This document shows positions 47,942-60,512 of a stretch of 64,000 nucleotides of DNA, in pieces. Each line of letters opens with the position of its first letter. The first letter of the stretch is position 1. Under the pieces are notes generated by a model. The model did no database searches. It was not told where the DNA came from and saw nothing but the letters and a program-made list of their open reading frames with translations. A program made the position numbers and the translations under genes. Source of the DNA: Aquilaria yunnanensis (lineage: Eukaryota; Streptophyta; Magnoliopsida; Malvales; Thymelaeaceae); NCBI GenBank assembly GCA_039654915.1, contig CM077600.1, forward strand, positions 31,245,992 to 31,309,991, read 5' to 3'.

Positions 47942-49858
47942 ACATTTTTTCTAAAAAAAATGTGTTAATAAGGGATACATAATTTAATAATTAAATACTG
48001 TTTAAATTTTTTAATGGGCCCTCCATAATTTTAATAATATCTGTTGAAACAAAAGAATGAGTATCTATTACTTTAAGAAATACAAAAAATGAGACAGTCT
48101 TTTCTATGTACAAATAATTTTCTTATGACAAAAGTCTATACTAGCCTTGAACTTTCGTACATTTTTTTACCAAAACCTTGAACAATTTTTTTACTCTCAT
48201 TTTTGTTTAAACATATGAAAAAAAATAAGGAGCTAGTTGGACATAAGATAAAATGTAAGAGCTAAGTGGGACGGAAACATATAAGTTTAATAGCTAGAAA
48301 GGATATTTTTCTTTACATTCTATCACATCTCACACATCTTCTCCACAACTCATATATAATTTTATAATTCATGTTATTGTTGTTCAATCAATGACATAAA
48401 AAAATAAATGCTAAATTTGAGCTTTTTTTAGATTTTATCAAAAAATTCATCATTATGTAGTACATGAGTTTAGATTTTATATTACATGTGTGAATTTATA
48501 AGTTTTATTGTGTAATGCCGAGTTTAATATTTATATATGCATTTAGAGCCCCTTTTAAAATTTTTTTGAATCAGCCACTGGGCAATTCAGTCTGCTCCTA
48601 TCCATGTGATGCAAACTAGATTATCCATTGTAAATATATGTCTAAATGAAGATAGTCATTTTTATGGAAAAACAACTAATTTTAGGTGAAAAGAATTCCT
48701 TATTTCTTTTCCCTTGCGGCCAGATACACAACAATTTTTTTTTTTGCTATAAATAGCCTGTGTGCATTTAGACATACTAGGCATTTGACACGTTCTTCAA
48801 ATATAAATAAATAAAGTACATGCAATTGATACATTTTTTTTTACATTTGAACTATTAGAAATATATTAAAATTGTGATTACTAAAATAAAAATAAAAACA
48901 TTAAATACTATTTTTAGAAAATTTAAAATTTTTCCATAAATTTATCAAAAGAAAACATAATAGGCATAAATAAATAAAAAGAAGCACATAATAGATGTAT
49001 AATTTACAAGCTATAGTTAAATATACCCTTAGTTTTTAGTTGAAATAATATATAGTACTATATCCTATCCAAGTTAAAAAGGAAAATTTTGTGACATAAA
49101 AAATATGATAACAGTTGTAGATAGTGCCTAACCTTTAATTCATACTTCATTATCATACTTAACATATTAAATATTTTTTTGGTTCTAAACTTTTCAAATA
49201 TTTCATATTAGTCTTTGTTTGGATGAAATTTGTTAACTTTAAGTAATTGTGTAATATCTTTTTTTTTTTTCAAATTATTTAAATTATTTGGTAATTCATT
49301 TCTAAGAAATGTCAAAGCACGTAATTTTTTACAATTAAGAAAAAATTACATTATCTAAGGTTTTATCATAAATGAAATATTAATTGTGCATCATGCATGC
49401 ACTCATGTAATAGTTTTTTGTTGGGTTAAGGAATTACTTCTAGTGGGGACCAAATCAAAATATTTTTAATGAATTTAGAATGAATAAAAATTATTCAAAA
49501 ATTTGAGATGAAATAAAATGTATATTCTTTAAATTTTTTATTTTTCTTATAAAATCCTAACATTGATAAAACTATGATTGAATAATAAATTTAGTACTAA
49601 CTAGCGAACTCAAGTGGCCTTGAGGAACATTGGCCTAAGTATGACTCAGGTTTGAATCTCCAAATATTTTGCCTAAAAAAAAAGCAATAATAATTAGTGT
49701 TATTTAATCACTTACATATTTGGTAAATTTTATACTAAAATTTTATGTTGTTCTATTTAGAAAAAAGAATATACTTTCACACCCTATAACCCTTTCATAC
49801 TAAAAGGCCACAAATAAATTAACTATCGATCTCATGTATCCAAATTGGGGCTAGAAAA
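47942..49858. other. AT-rich intergenic region
   Basis: No gene recognised. At 49600-49670 the phrases actcaagtggcc and aggtttgaatctcc resemble the A and B boxes of a tRNA-derived SINE, weakly. Confidence 0.5.
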
Positions 49859-50771
49859 ACAGTCAAGTCAATTTATGTATCTCCAATATTATTATTTATT
49901 GTACTAAGTTGCACTTTTAGTTTATAATAAAAATATTTGATTAATGTCTTTAAAATAAAGAAATTGATAAACTCTTGTATTTGAGAGCTTTTTTTATGGT
50001 AACCTAAACATAGGGTTGTGTTTGTTGCAAAACTTCAGCTTTAGTGGCAACTAGTTGATTTTTGTCATAATAGAGAAAAAAATTATGGGTTCTCTTTTCC
50101 TTATTTTTTTCCATTCAGATAAAAAATTTTATTGTCTCAAAATGAAACTTAAGTGGTCCTATGCGACTTCTTCTCCCTCGTTATGTCTAGGATGTTGTAA
50201 TGGTCTTAAAGCTTTTATTGAATATATAAAGATAAATTTTGGTCTCATTAAAATCACAAAATATCTTATAATGAAGGGCAAAAAGACCATTTAATATTTG
50301 TGCGCATTCATACTTTTTATAATATAAGATAAGATAAGATATGTTTGCATGATTAAAGATAGCATATATATAAATTAAAATATTTTTTCAGAAATAATTT
50401 ATTAAAACTTAGTATATACACAATATATAGCTCGTTCTGGACACCATTGCTATTCACTTACTCCATGAATAATCCCCGGCCTAACATAAATTAAATCGAC
50501 TAATTAAAATTAAACAGGTATTCCTTCCCTCGGGGCAAAAGAAAAAAGTATATATATTGCAGTGACAATATTGCTTTGTAGAACATATATATATATATAG
50601 ATTAAAGGTTAGAATCAAGCGTGGATTATTTTGTAGCAAAAGAAAATTTAGTGGTAACTTTTAAGGGTCTATTTTAGTGTTCTCCAATTGAATAGATAAT
50701 AACAAAATTTAGTTTCATTTAAATAACAAATTAACTTATAGTATATGGGTAAAAAAGGTCATTTAACATTA
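49859..50771. repeat. tandem duplication of about 900 bp, copy 1
   Basis: It begins acagtcaagtcaatttatgt. In order it shares with copy 2 the phrases gtgtttgt, ttatgtctaggat, taatggtcttaaa, ttgaatatata, ccatgaataatcccc and ctaacataaattaaat. Substitutions and short indels are scattered throughout. The 79-codon open frame near 50055 is not preserved in copy 2. Confidence 0.85.
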
Positions 50772-51630
50772 ACAGTCAAGTCAATTTATGTATTTTCAAT
50801 ATTTTTATTTATTGTATTAAGTTGCACTTTTAAGTTCTAATAAAATATTTGATTTAATGTCTTAAAAAGTAAAGAAAATGATAAAATTTTGTATTTGAGA
50901 GCATTTTTTTTTATAGTAACATAAACATATATATGGGTGTGTTTGTCGCAACACTTCAACTTTAGTAGCAACTAATAGATTTTTTTCCATAACATAGAAA
51001 ACAATTATGGATTATTTTTCTTTATTTTTTTTTCCATTCAGAGCACAAATTTTATTGTCCTAAAATGAAATTTCAGTCGAAGCGACTTCTTCTCTCCTCC
51101 CCCCTTATGTCTAGGATTTTCTAATGGTCTTAAAACTCTAATTGAATATATAATGACAAATTTTGATCTTATTAAAATAGCAAAGTATCTTATAGTGAAG
51201 GGTAAAAAGGTTATTTAATGTTTGTGCACCTTCATATATTTTATAATAGTAGTATAAGATAAGATATGTTTGAATGATTTGAAGGTATGTATATATAAAT
51301 TTAAATAATTTTAAAAGATAATTTATTGAAAATTAGTATATATACAATATATAGTTCGTTTTAGACTCTGTTGGTATTCGCTTACTCCATGAATAATCCC
51401 CAGGCTAACATAAATTAAATGGACTAATTAAAATTAAATAGGTAATCCTTCTCTTGGGGCAAAAGGAAAAAAAAAGTATATAGCGCGGATAATTTTATAG
51501 CAAAAAATGAAATTTAGTAGCAACTTTTAAGGGTCTATTTTAATGTTTTCTAATTAAGTAGATAATAAAAAAATTTCACTAAATGAATAAAATAATTTAT
51601 AATATAAGGATAAAAAAATTATTCTTTATT
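50772..51630. repeat. tandem duplication of about 900 bp, copy 2
   Basis: The direct repeat of 49859-50771 starts with the same acagtcaagtcaatttatgt and abuts copy 1. The end is blurred by decay near 51630. Confidence 0.85.
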
Positions 51631-51764
51631 TGTGTACTTTCATATTTTTTATACATTAAAGGTAAAGATGTTAGATGTGCATAGTAGAAACCCCAGCTGG
51701 CAACTTTAGACTTTTGAAGGGTATATGCGATGGTTTGGACTACATCTGTAGATATTTCCTCTAG

Positions 51765-52330
51765 GGAAGCTCTGATCATAGACGTCAAGTGTCTTCTGGG
51801 TCTACGCCAATCGAAGGATTTCAATGTTGCACTTGTTGCGAAGTTAGGGTGGCGTCTTCTCCAAAAGCCAAACTCCCTTTAGTTGAAAGTGTTTTATGCC
51901 AAACATGTGGGGCTAGAGTGGTTTTCTGAGCTATCAGTATAGACCTTAGGATTCAAATACTTGGCGTGGAATTTTAGCTACTCGTGCGGTGCGGTTATTT
52001 GAGAAGGCTTGCGATGGCGGATTGGTAGCGGTGAAATGCCTGCAAGCAGTTGGCTAGGAGTTGTCTGGCCGAACCGAAGGGTGGCAGATTTTATTACTGC
52101 TTCTAAATGTTGGGACTTTAGTTAGGTTGAAGTCGAACACTGGCTGCCTGAGCCTGACAGTGAAGCGGATGGCGGTTCCAGTTCGGGGACACGGTTATTT
52201 TGAAGTGGTGAATCGAATCTGATGGTTCTTTCTCGGTAAGGTCTGCCCTACTTGATGCGCATGGGTCTAGTAGAGGACCAGGCGCTCTTCGAGTGGGAAC
52301 GTGCTCTGGATCTGAAGGCTTTTAAGAAGA
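51765..52330 (+). mobile_element. LINE relic (C-terminal part of the reverse transcriptase)
   Basis: The plus strand reads KDFNVALVAKLGWRLLQKPN, SL, then a stop, LKVFYAKHVG and later NTWRGILATRAV. These match the region after the reverse-transcriptase core of plant LINEs (KDFN.ALLAK.GWRL...P.SLW...KAKY; TWRSIL..R). The stop at 51880 sits where a Trp is usual. Several more stops follow, so it is dead. It has the same strand as the fragment at 47163 and lies where the next part of one LINE would be expected. Confidence 0.72.
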
Positions 52331-52675
52331 AAAAATACAGTATTTTTTTTTTCTTTTTTTTATGGCTGGTACTTGAAGACAGATTGCGTACTAAATGCAT
52401 GTTGCGCCGGTGAAGCTTGGCAGTGGAAACAGTTTGTAAACGTTGAGTTTGGTGATGAAGATTTGAATCATCTTTTCAGATGTTTGTTTGGCATGAAACC
52501 AACAAAACAAAACAACATACGCCGGAAGAAAGGAAAGCTTAATTATACAAGGACCATTTATTATTCCACAGACTCACAACATGCCTAAGATTTCACCATC
52601 TCACAAGTCACAACACAGCGGCAAGACAACCAAACATATCACACGCACCGAGACTTAAGAGAGAGTGCAGGAGAA

Positions 52676-53584
52676 TCACCCAGAGCCAGTAGCTAGTTCT
52701 TTGTCTATGGTGCTTTTGGCCGTCGTCAAATCCTCATCGAAGAACATATCCCAATGCCCGTCCCACTTGATGAAGAACTCTGTGTCCTCATAGTACTTCA
52801 CCCTGTGCACATCCCCAGCCGGCGTAAACAGGAAATCACCAACACCCAGATCGTATCTCTCCCCCTTGGTCAAGTTCCAGACGCTTTTCTTACCTTCCAT
52901 CACCACCAGATCGTGCCCAAAAGTATGGTGATGAGCAGGCTCTACGCTTCCTGCTTTAAACCTCACAATCGCCGACGTAGGAGTCTCTCTCAGAATCTTC
53001 ATCGATCCTCCAGGAATCATATCAATCGGATTCAATTTCCTCTCCTTTACCAAACAACAGATAGCGCAGGAGTCAACTTTCGTCTCCTGGGCTCCGATCT
53101 GGGGCGTCTCGTTCAGCGATTCATCGAGGAAACTTTGGATATCTTCGGGCCATGGCTTGGAATCTGATGCGGGGCAGGGGGATTTGAACGGGGTATTGAG
53201 CCAAGAGTCGATGATTTCCACGGCGGAGTTCGCGGTGGTGGACATCCCGGAGAGGGCGAGGACGTTGCAGTTGCTGATGGATCGGGAATTGATAGCGTCG
53301 GCCGGGGTGTGGCACGTGGCGGCAAAGACGCCGGGGAACTTGTTGGCGAACATCGCTACTCCGACACCGGTGCCGCAAACGACAAGGCCCCTGATGTCGG
53401 TAGCGGAGGAGACGCGGCGACCAACTTCTGCGCCGGCGTTGTAATAGGAGGTGGTTCCGAGGTCCTCGACTTCGATGTTGAGGGAGCGGAGGTGAGTGAC
53501 CATTTTGTCCTTGAGGTCTGTACCGAATGGATCGGCTCCGGAGACGATTTTGAGCTGAGGTGTGGTGGCGGTGGGCTGAGCCAT
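52676..53584 (-). CDS. DRT102: DRT102-like protein: RpiB/LacAB sugar-isomerase fold plus cupin
   Basis: The single exon encodes 302 aa (MAQPTATTPQLKIVSGADPF). Residues 10-135 form an RpiB/LacAB-type domain with GLVVCGTGVG (66-75), where Cys70 matches the catalytic cysteine position of RpiB enzymes, and NKFPGVFAA (81-89). Residues 185-285 form a cupin with the histidine cluster EPAHHHTFGH (215-224), PAGDVH (255-260) and a tryptophan-rich end. This two-domain order is that of Arabidopsis DRT102, a DNA-damage-repair/toleration protein isolated by complementing E. coli repair mutants; its physiological reaction is not settled. The gene lies 884 bp downstream of ZDS on the same strand, the order expected from Arabidopsis. 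Antisense open frames over its 5' half are shadows. Confidence 0.95.
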   Translation of the reverse strand: MAQPTATTPQLKIVSGADPFGTDLKDKMVTHLRSLNIEVEDLGTTSYYNAGAEVGRRVSSATDIRGLVVCGTGVGVAMFANKFPGVFAATCHTPADAINSRSISNCNVLALSGMSTTANSAVEIIDSWLNTPFKSPCPASDSKPWPEDIQSFLDESLNETPQIGAQETKVDSCAICCLVKERKLNPIDMIPGGSMKILRETPTSAIVRFKAGSVEPAHHHTFGHDLVVMEGKKSVWNLTKGERYDLGVGDFLFTPAGDVHRVKYYEDTEFFIKWDGHWDMFFDEDLTTAKSTIDKELATGSG

Positions 53585-54468
53585 GGTTCAGCGTCGAAAC
53601 ACTGTGAGCTAAGAGATGGGGCTGTTATCCTGAGGTGCGGACAGGGACAGGGACCGGGACAGCGCAAAAATAATCACCTGATTAACTTGTTAATTCCCAT
53701 TACTTGATAACATTTGCGACCGAATATTAATAACTGTACGCTGAACAGTGAACAGGCCCAATTTAATGGAGTATTTTTTTACCCTGAGACTGAAAACTCG
53801 CTTCTACAAAAACCAACTTGTATCCAACTAATGATGGTAAAACAAACATTTCTATGGATCAGTTAATGCCTAGTTCTTTTTTAGACATTTCCTGTTGTCT
53901 TCCTAGGGGCAGATTGAATTGGTAGAGCCCAACTCCTTTTAGAATGGCCAAAAAAAATGCTGATTTTTTTTCTCCTTTCCATGGAGACATCTCAATTAAG
54001 TTTTTTTTTTTTCTAGAAAAGCAAGAAAGAAATACAAACATGAGAGAAACTAAAGAAAACATAAATCTATAAACTTGAGAAATGTGTCCTGTAGATGAAG
54101 GTTTCAAACTGCCACGAAGATAAAAACCCACCACCCTCAAGATCGTCCTCTTCTCGAACTTACGATGCTAGTAACGAACACATATAATGGGGCCTTCCTT
54201 CTTCTAGTAAAAGTAGTAAATGTCCTCCACCTATTAAAACGAAAAGGAACCTCCAGAACCAAAATGAACCCAATTTCATTTTTTTTTTCTTTATGTTGTT
54301 TTCTCTCCCCAACTATTTTTTACATTTTCATTTGGATTATATTATGCATCAGTGTTGTCCAAGAATGCTGCGGAAGGATGCTCTTGCCCAAGCAACTCCT
54401 GTCCTCAACTTCCCAGCACAGCCTGTAATACAGGGTACAACAAATCTAACAAGGGGGCCATGATTTTA
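53585..54468. other. intergenic region between ZDS and DRT102
   Basis: It holds the DRT102 promoter side (53585 onward) and the 3' UTR of ZDS (next to 54468). No other gene recognised. Short open frames at 53859-54428 lack domains. Confidence 0.6.
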
Positions 54469-57400
54469 TCATACAAGACTGAGCTCATCTGCAACGCTTG
54501 ACAGTTGTATCTGTTTTTGTGATTCAATGGCCGCAATCTCCTTTCGCAGTGCGACCAAGTCCTCTCCTGCATCACATATATAAGCCGATGCTTGTCTGCC
54601 TGACAAAGTTGCACCTTCCATACTATCAATATAATCCTGCACAAAAGTTGAGCCAACTGGAATTTTCACTCATTTCCCATTTCTCAGCTTACATCATGTC
54701 TAGCTTATATTTGATGGACAAGTATATCGAACTAATTCAAGGCATGGATAATCAAGTGTGGAGTGTAAATTAGCTACCTGCTTTGTGTAAGATCCGGCCA
54801 GGAAGAAATTTTTCACAGGTGTCCTCTGATCTGGTCTGAAAGGATCTTTGCCAGGACCCTCACGATATAGTGATTGTCCGATTTTCACAACTGATGACCA
54901 AATAACATCTAGCCCTTGAGATGACGGAAACAAGGCAAGTACCTGCCAGAAATGAGACAAATTTAATGCTCATGTTTATGCCTTCAGATGGAGAGATTAA
55001 TATACCGGAAAAAAAGTCAATTATGATATACTGATATAGAAAAGACAAAAATTATGTTGATACTTATTTCTGCAGCTTTATCCAGCCAACAATGTCTTGT
55101 ATACTTGCTAGTTACCATTGGTGCCACTCGAGTTGCTACGGTACTGGTTTATAGAAGGAATAAGAAGCTCTTAAAATTACACTGACCTGTTTTGCCACTC
55201 TATTTATGATTTCTTCATTTGGCAATGGCATATAGGGGTCACCTGGTGTCAGAACACATCTGAAAGATAATATGGGCGAATAAGTAAAAAGACCAAAAAA
55301 AAAAATTCAAAGCTAACTTTCATTTTCGCCGGATTTTTTTTTCACTTTTCTTTTTAATACAAGAAACAAACATGAAAATATATGGTCTGGTAAAGGTGTT
55401 TATTTTGTACTCCAAATAAGTGCAATCCCTCACATCCTTCAATTTACAAGATTAACTGTCTTTGTTAGAAAAACATCAGTGTTAAAGGATTGCAAGTAGA
55501 CAACCCTTCAGAATGAAAAACAAGAACCATTTCCTTACTGGAGCAATGAACCCTGTCCTTCAATGTAGTAATCTTCAGGAGAAGCAATCGCCAAGTCTGC
55601 AAAACAGGAGAAATCTGCATCCGGAGTATAAAGAAGGTTATCGAGCCCAACAGCTTTCCTTAGCTGCCTATTGACCAGAAATAGAGAATTCATAAGGGCC
55701 TCATGAGAATTAAGCTTTGTTCATGCTGCATAACTAGGCATCCATGCACTACTTACCTTGATCTTTCAAGATCTTGCAACTCAGTGACCCAGCCATTGTA
55801 TCGAAGTTGCACAGTGACAACAGGAACTCCCACTAACTCATAAATGCTGTTGAAAAACTCCCATTGCCTCCAATCATGTGGAAGTAATCTTTTGATTCCA
55901 GGCACATCACATGCTGCAAATGATTTGAGAGAATATTAACAATAATTGACAAAGTGGACTGGAAAATGTGATTACATTAAGAGGTCTACTGACAAACCTG
56001 CAACATAAGCATCAGCTTTGACAACCTTTTTGTTGGTAGCCTGAAACAGTAATGACATTGAGAAGTCTTGAGAACAAAAATTTTGAAGCCTTCCCAGTTC
56101 CAATATTGCAAAAGCAAGTATATAATTTTCATCAGAAAAAATAAAGAAAAACTCTTCCACAGAAAAAAAAAAATAAGAAACATAATAAAACACCAATTCC
56201 TTTTAAGGTCAGTTAAAATAAGAAACATAATAAAACACCAATTCCTTTAAGGTCAGTTTCTAACAACTCCAAAGAAAAACATACTGTACAACTAACTTAA
56301 AACCCAAATTCCTCAATAGCTTTATGTAGACCATTTAAATGCATGAATAGCAATGAGAACTCCAGGACTCGAGTATCTTACTTTGGAGATGGCAAGGCCA
56401 GAGACATATGTCTCCCCATTGGCAGATTTATCATATAGTATCTCTCTGCACCCCCACCTTAGATGAAACCTGCTCGCAGAAGAAACTGTCACATTAAAGG
56501 CAGCCTAACTTAAGAAGAATCACTATCCCAATAGTGCAGTCTGTCAATGTATTGTTTGTTAAACCTTCCCCCTCTTTCAATGATATAGTTTCTGATTGGA
56601 CCACTTAAGTAAACATCGGGAGAACCCTTGAGCATGCGTAGCAGAGAAGCCTCAGTTTTGGTAGCAAACAATGCAAATATAGTGAGCATACAGCGAGCAC
56701 TTATGTTATCACAGTCAATAAACCCAAGGGCATATGCAACAGGGTCCCACATTCTTTGTATGCTTGCACGTGTGCCACCTTTGGACAAAAACCAATCGGA
56801 AAAGCTGATCTGCAACACAATAACCTTTTAGTAACCCCAAAAATAGAGGGGCAAAGGATGAAGCTTTAAGGAAACAATAAGAAGATGCTGCAAAGTAAAG
56901 AAATCCCTCTGAATGCAAGTATAGCAAGTACAAGCTCTATAGACAGCCCTACCACCATCCAAAAGGAAGTGCGGAAGCAAAAATCAACATGTACATGTAC
57001 AAACTAACGTACAGCATTGCTCATAGACTTGTAACTCCACAAGAATCGTAAGAAAGTAAAGATTACTTACGGCATCCAAATTTCTAATATCTCTCAATGC
57101 TCCATCAGGATCTACAAGAGCTTTCACAACTGGACTCAAAGCAAGAGCCAAGGCATTTCTTGCTTTATCATAAGTCTGTAATGGATCATATTGGTAAAAG
57201 TTAACATCAAAACATATTTTTTAGTGCAGCTACTAGCTTAAGCACTATGAGATTCACTTAGATCAATCTTTTTACAGATTAGCTGTAGTAAATAGTATGC
57301 AGTCAGCCATTTTCACTTTCCCATGCAGGTACGATTTCAGGATTAAGAGCAAAAGATAGTGCTACAGTACATGTTTCTGGAGGTCATGCACGATGTATAC

Positions 57401-59384
57401 TGTTGAAACACCAATCATGATGCTAGATTCAGAAGTGAAAAAATGGAGACATCAGGATCAATAGAGATTGGAGACAACTCATGTCTCAAACCTCAAAAAC
57501 AAGGTAGGTGAGAGCTGATGCAATGAACAAGTAAATATCAAAAGCCAAAAAAAACAAGGCACTGTATGGTTGGTACCAGCAGTTTTTTGGATGTGAGGCA
57601 TGTTGATAAAGGTGCTGAAGATGATAGTAATTTGCAAAGGAAACAGTTATATAGCCAATAACCATGCTTCTTGATTGAAATAAACTTAAATGTGCAACAA
57701 GCTTCTGATGTTCTTGAAAGAATGGCAGCTGACCATTAGAAATGAATACAGATGGAGATCAATGACAAATTACAAGGCAAACTGAGAAATAACAATACAA
57801 GACAAATTGAGATGAACAGACTCAACAAACCAAAATCAGATTGCAACCAGCATACTGAAACCTTCCATTCTTTATGACTTCTTGGACTGCTTTCTATTTG
57901 TATTAAATGTAAATTTATCAGAGGAAGCATGACATTAAACTGCAGAGTTGTCAGGGTATGCATTACCTTAAGCTGATTGGTAGACAAAAATGCACGAATT
58001 CCATGTAATGGAGCTCCAGTCGGAAATCGGAAATCAAGCTCTGAGTTGTGAAAGAGTGAAAAACTCCAAATGTGTGAGTACAAAATAAATCAAAGATAAT
58101 CTAGAAGTGAGTACATCAAATTGTTTTGTACAACATTGAAATATATTCAGATATAAATGAGTAGATATCATACCGCCAATTTCACCTCCCTTGTTTACAA
58201 ATGTGTGAGTATGGTCTTTCACAAGTAAATTTTCATCCGCACCTACCTAAGACCAATGGAGATTAAGAATAGATACAATCAAGAAAGGTAATACTCCTAG
58301 TCAAGGTAAACTATTGATTAAAACCGTAGGAAATGAGATGTGTAGGCCGTTTTTATTTTTCATTTATTAACACCTCAGAAAGACGGGAGGGGGAGGGAGG
58401 ATAATGTCTGTTTTCACCTTTTTCATTAGTCGAAAGAGATTGTTGTAGCAACCAAAAAAGACATGCAATCCCATCTCGATGTGGTTTCCACGTTTATCAA
58501 CAAATGAACCCACTTTTCCACCAATGAATGACCTTGACTCATATAAATCTACCTGACAAAACCAAGTGCACATTTTTAAGAAGTATAACTAAAAATGAGA
58601 AAGTAACTAGGAAGTAAATTCTGATGTGCATTGAATAAGCTTATGATATTGAGTAGCCGCTTGCCGAGTAATCATGACTACAATAATATGTTAAGGAGAC
58701 ACAAGCAAAACCTCATGGCCCTGATCCAAAAGCTCAACTGCAGTGGACATGCCTGCAAGCCCAGCTCCAATTATAGCCACTTTCAGCTTTGGCCCTCGAT
58801 AATGTTCAGGTTCTGGTGGAAATAAACCTTTTGGAGCTGCCATCAAGAGCGTCACATGGTTATTTCTACAGAGGTCGAAAGGAAAATAATACCAGGATCC
58901 AGAAGTTCTAACACAGTTACAAAGTAAAGTCACATCAAGAAAAGAAAACAAGCCCCTCCAGAACAGGGTCTGGGAAACGTCGTTTGAACTAAGAAACCGC
59001 AACAATTGCCCACCTCCCAGAAATTTTTAAGTAACAGAATAATTACTTTATAAAATTCAAGCCCTTACGCCCAAGCTATATCTTCTGATATCAGAAATCA
59101 AAATCCATGTCAAATTGACAAGTTTAACTACAATCAAATATTGCATGTACAAAATTTTCACACCCAGAACCAGACTTGTAAGCATTCAAGATATCCCAAA
59201 TAAAGCAATTGCCGTCAGACATGAGAAATGAAACACGAGCCAAGGCAGACAACTTCTGTTTACCATTTACACTCATGTCAGAGACATTGGCGTCCAGAGA
59301 AGACCTAACGCAGAGCCTTCGAGCTTTCAGCTGTGCCACATAACCCAAGGTGGCTGGAGCAAAAAGGAGGGAAGAAGCAGCCAT
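54469..59384 (-). CDS. ZDS: zeta-carotene desaturase, plastidial
   Basis: Fourteen exons agree in phase: 59384-59264, 58836-58712, 58552-58418, 58246-58174, 58040-57967, 57175-57071, 56809-56565, 56469-56382, 56040-55998, 55913-55757, 55667-55539, 55259-55187, 54942-54778 and 54636-54469, giving 566 aa (Arabidopsis about 558, tomato about 588). The enzyme desaturates zeta-carotene through neurosporene toward lycopene in plastids, using FAD and passing electrons to plastoquinone. A Ser/Ala-rich, basic transit peptide covers about residues 1-35. The mature part starts near [20 protein letters not shown] and has the dinucleotide-binding GAGLAG (64-69). Family blocks include [45 protein letters not shown] and, at the end, [20 protein letters not shown]. 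The protein ends ADELSLV. All key regions are intact. Confidence 0.96.
56173..56259. repeat. 43-bp tandem duplication in a ZDS intron
   Basis: A unit starting aataagaaacataataaaac and running through caccaattcctttaaggtca occurs twice back to back, with a one-base length difference. It lies in the intron between 56381 and 56041, away from the splice sites. Confidence 0.88.
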
Positions 59385-60512
59385 AGACGAGAGCTACAGT
59401 TCCAAACCCATAAAAGGAGAAATCTTATATCTTTATTGTGTTGAATTTGAAGTATCCAGAATCAGGAAGAGGAGGAATCTGAAGAAAGAGAGATGCTTGG
59501 TGAGGTGAATTTGTCAGGGAATTAAAGTTAGTTTGGGAGTTTCTCTTTGTAGCTTAGTTTTGGATGCTTGCAATTTTTTTTTTCTCCTTTTTCCTTTTCT
59601 AAGTAGCCGAGAGCCTGAGACTCTGAGAGGATGAGACACGGTATCGGTAGTAAGCGTGGACTGGGTGGGTTGGGCGCTAAACAGACGATGGACCAAACAC
59701 AAACCATACTTTTTGTTGCAAGGTGGATGGTTGGGTTGGCTTAAAAGTGAATAAAATACTCCATAGGATTGAAATTGAATTTTGGGTAAACGGACGGTGT
59801 CTAATGGAGTTCCCCTCATCTTGCTCTCCTCTCCTCTCCTCTCCTCTCCTCTCCTAGGCTTGGTTAAACTTAAAAATAAGCTCACGAAAGGTAACAATAG
59901 AATAGTAAAACTAATAGTGCTGGAATTTTAATTATGTTCTTAATTTGTATAATTTGCAGCAACTCTCACTGTTTCATTGCTGTAATATACGATTCTGTGT
60001 GTATAATATAATCATGCTCTTGGTGGGTTGCTTGTTCTCTGATGTTTTGACCAAATTTTCATGCAAATAAAAACTATCTCATGTTCAACTATCATTATGT
60101 CGCTTAATATCGTTCTTAATTTGTCTAAATGGATCTATTCTATCCACCGATTTGTGGCAGAAATTTGTTTTTCTTGCACACTTTCTTGAGCGAAAATGCC
60201 CTGCGAGGGGAGATGAAAGCAACCAGGAGGAAATCGGCCAAGGAACAAAAGGTGACACTCTCTTGTATGCGGTTGCAGGTCTTCCCGCACAAAATCTCCT
60301 GAAGAATACACGTTCCACTACTCACGGAACCAAAATACTATTTCTCCTGCAACTACAGCAGAAGAGATCTTTGCCCGTACCATATTTACGTGGCTGCATT
60401 GTATTTCATTCAACACAATCATATCCATGAAAAGCAGTCAAGTAGACACGCTCTGTATATATAGCTTTCCAGCTTCCAAAATCTCAGCGAATTGGCAGAG
60501 AACAAACGTTAT
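59385..60512. promoter_or_regulatory. upstream region of ZDS with a CTCCT pentamer repeat
   Basis: This interval separates the ZDS start from the 3' end of the next minus-strand gene and should contain the ZDS 5' UTR and promoter plus that gene's 3' UTR. A pentamer repeat (CTCCT, six units) occupies about 59824-59855, roughly 440 bp upstream of the ZDS ATG, reading as AGGAG repeats on the coding strand. I could not assign a TATA box or light-responsive motif with confidence. Confidence 0.45.

Noticed and set aside
49600..49670. tRNA-like A/B boxes
   Set aside because: No paired stems; at most a decayed SINE head.
53309..53707. 132-codon plus-strand open frame and other long frames opposite DRT102
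   Set aside because: They are antisense shadows of a GC-rich coding exon.
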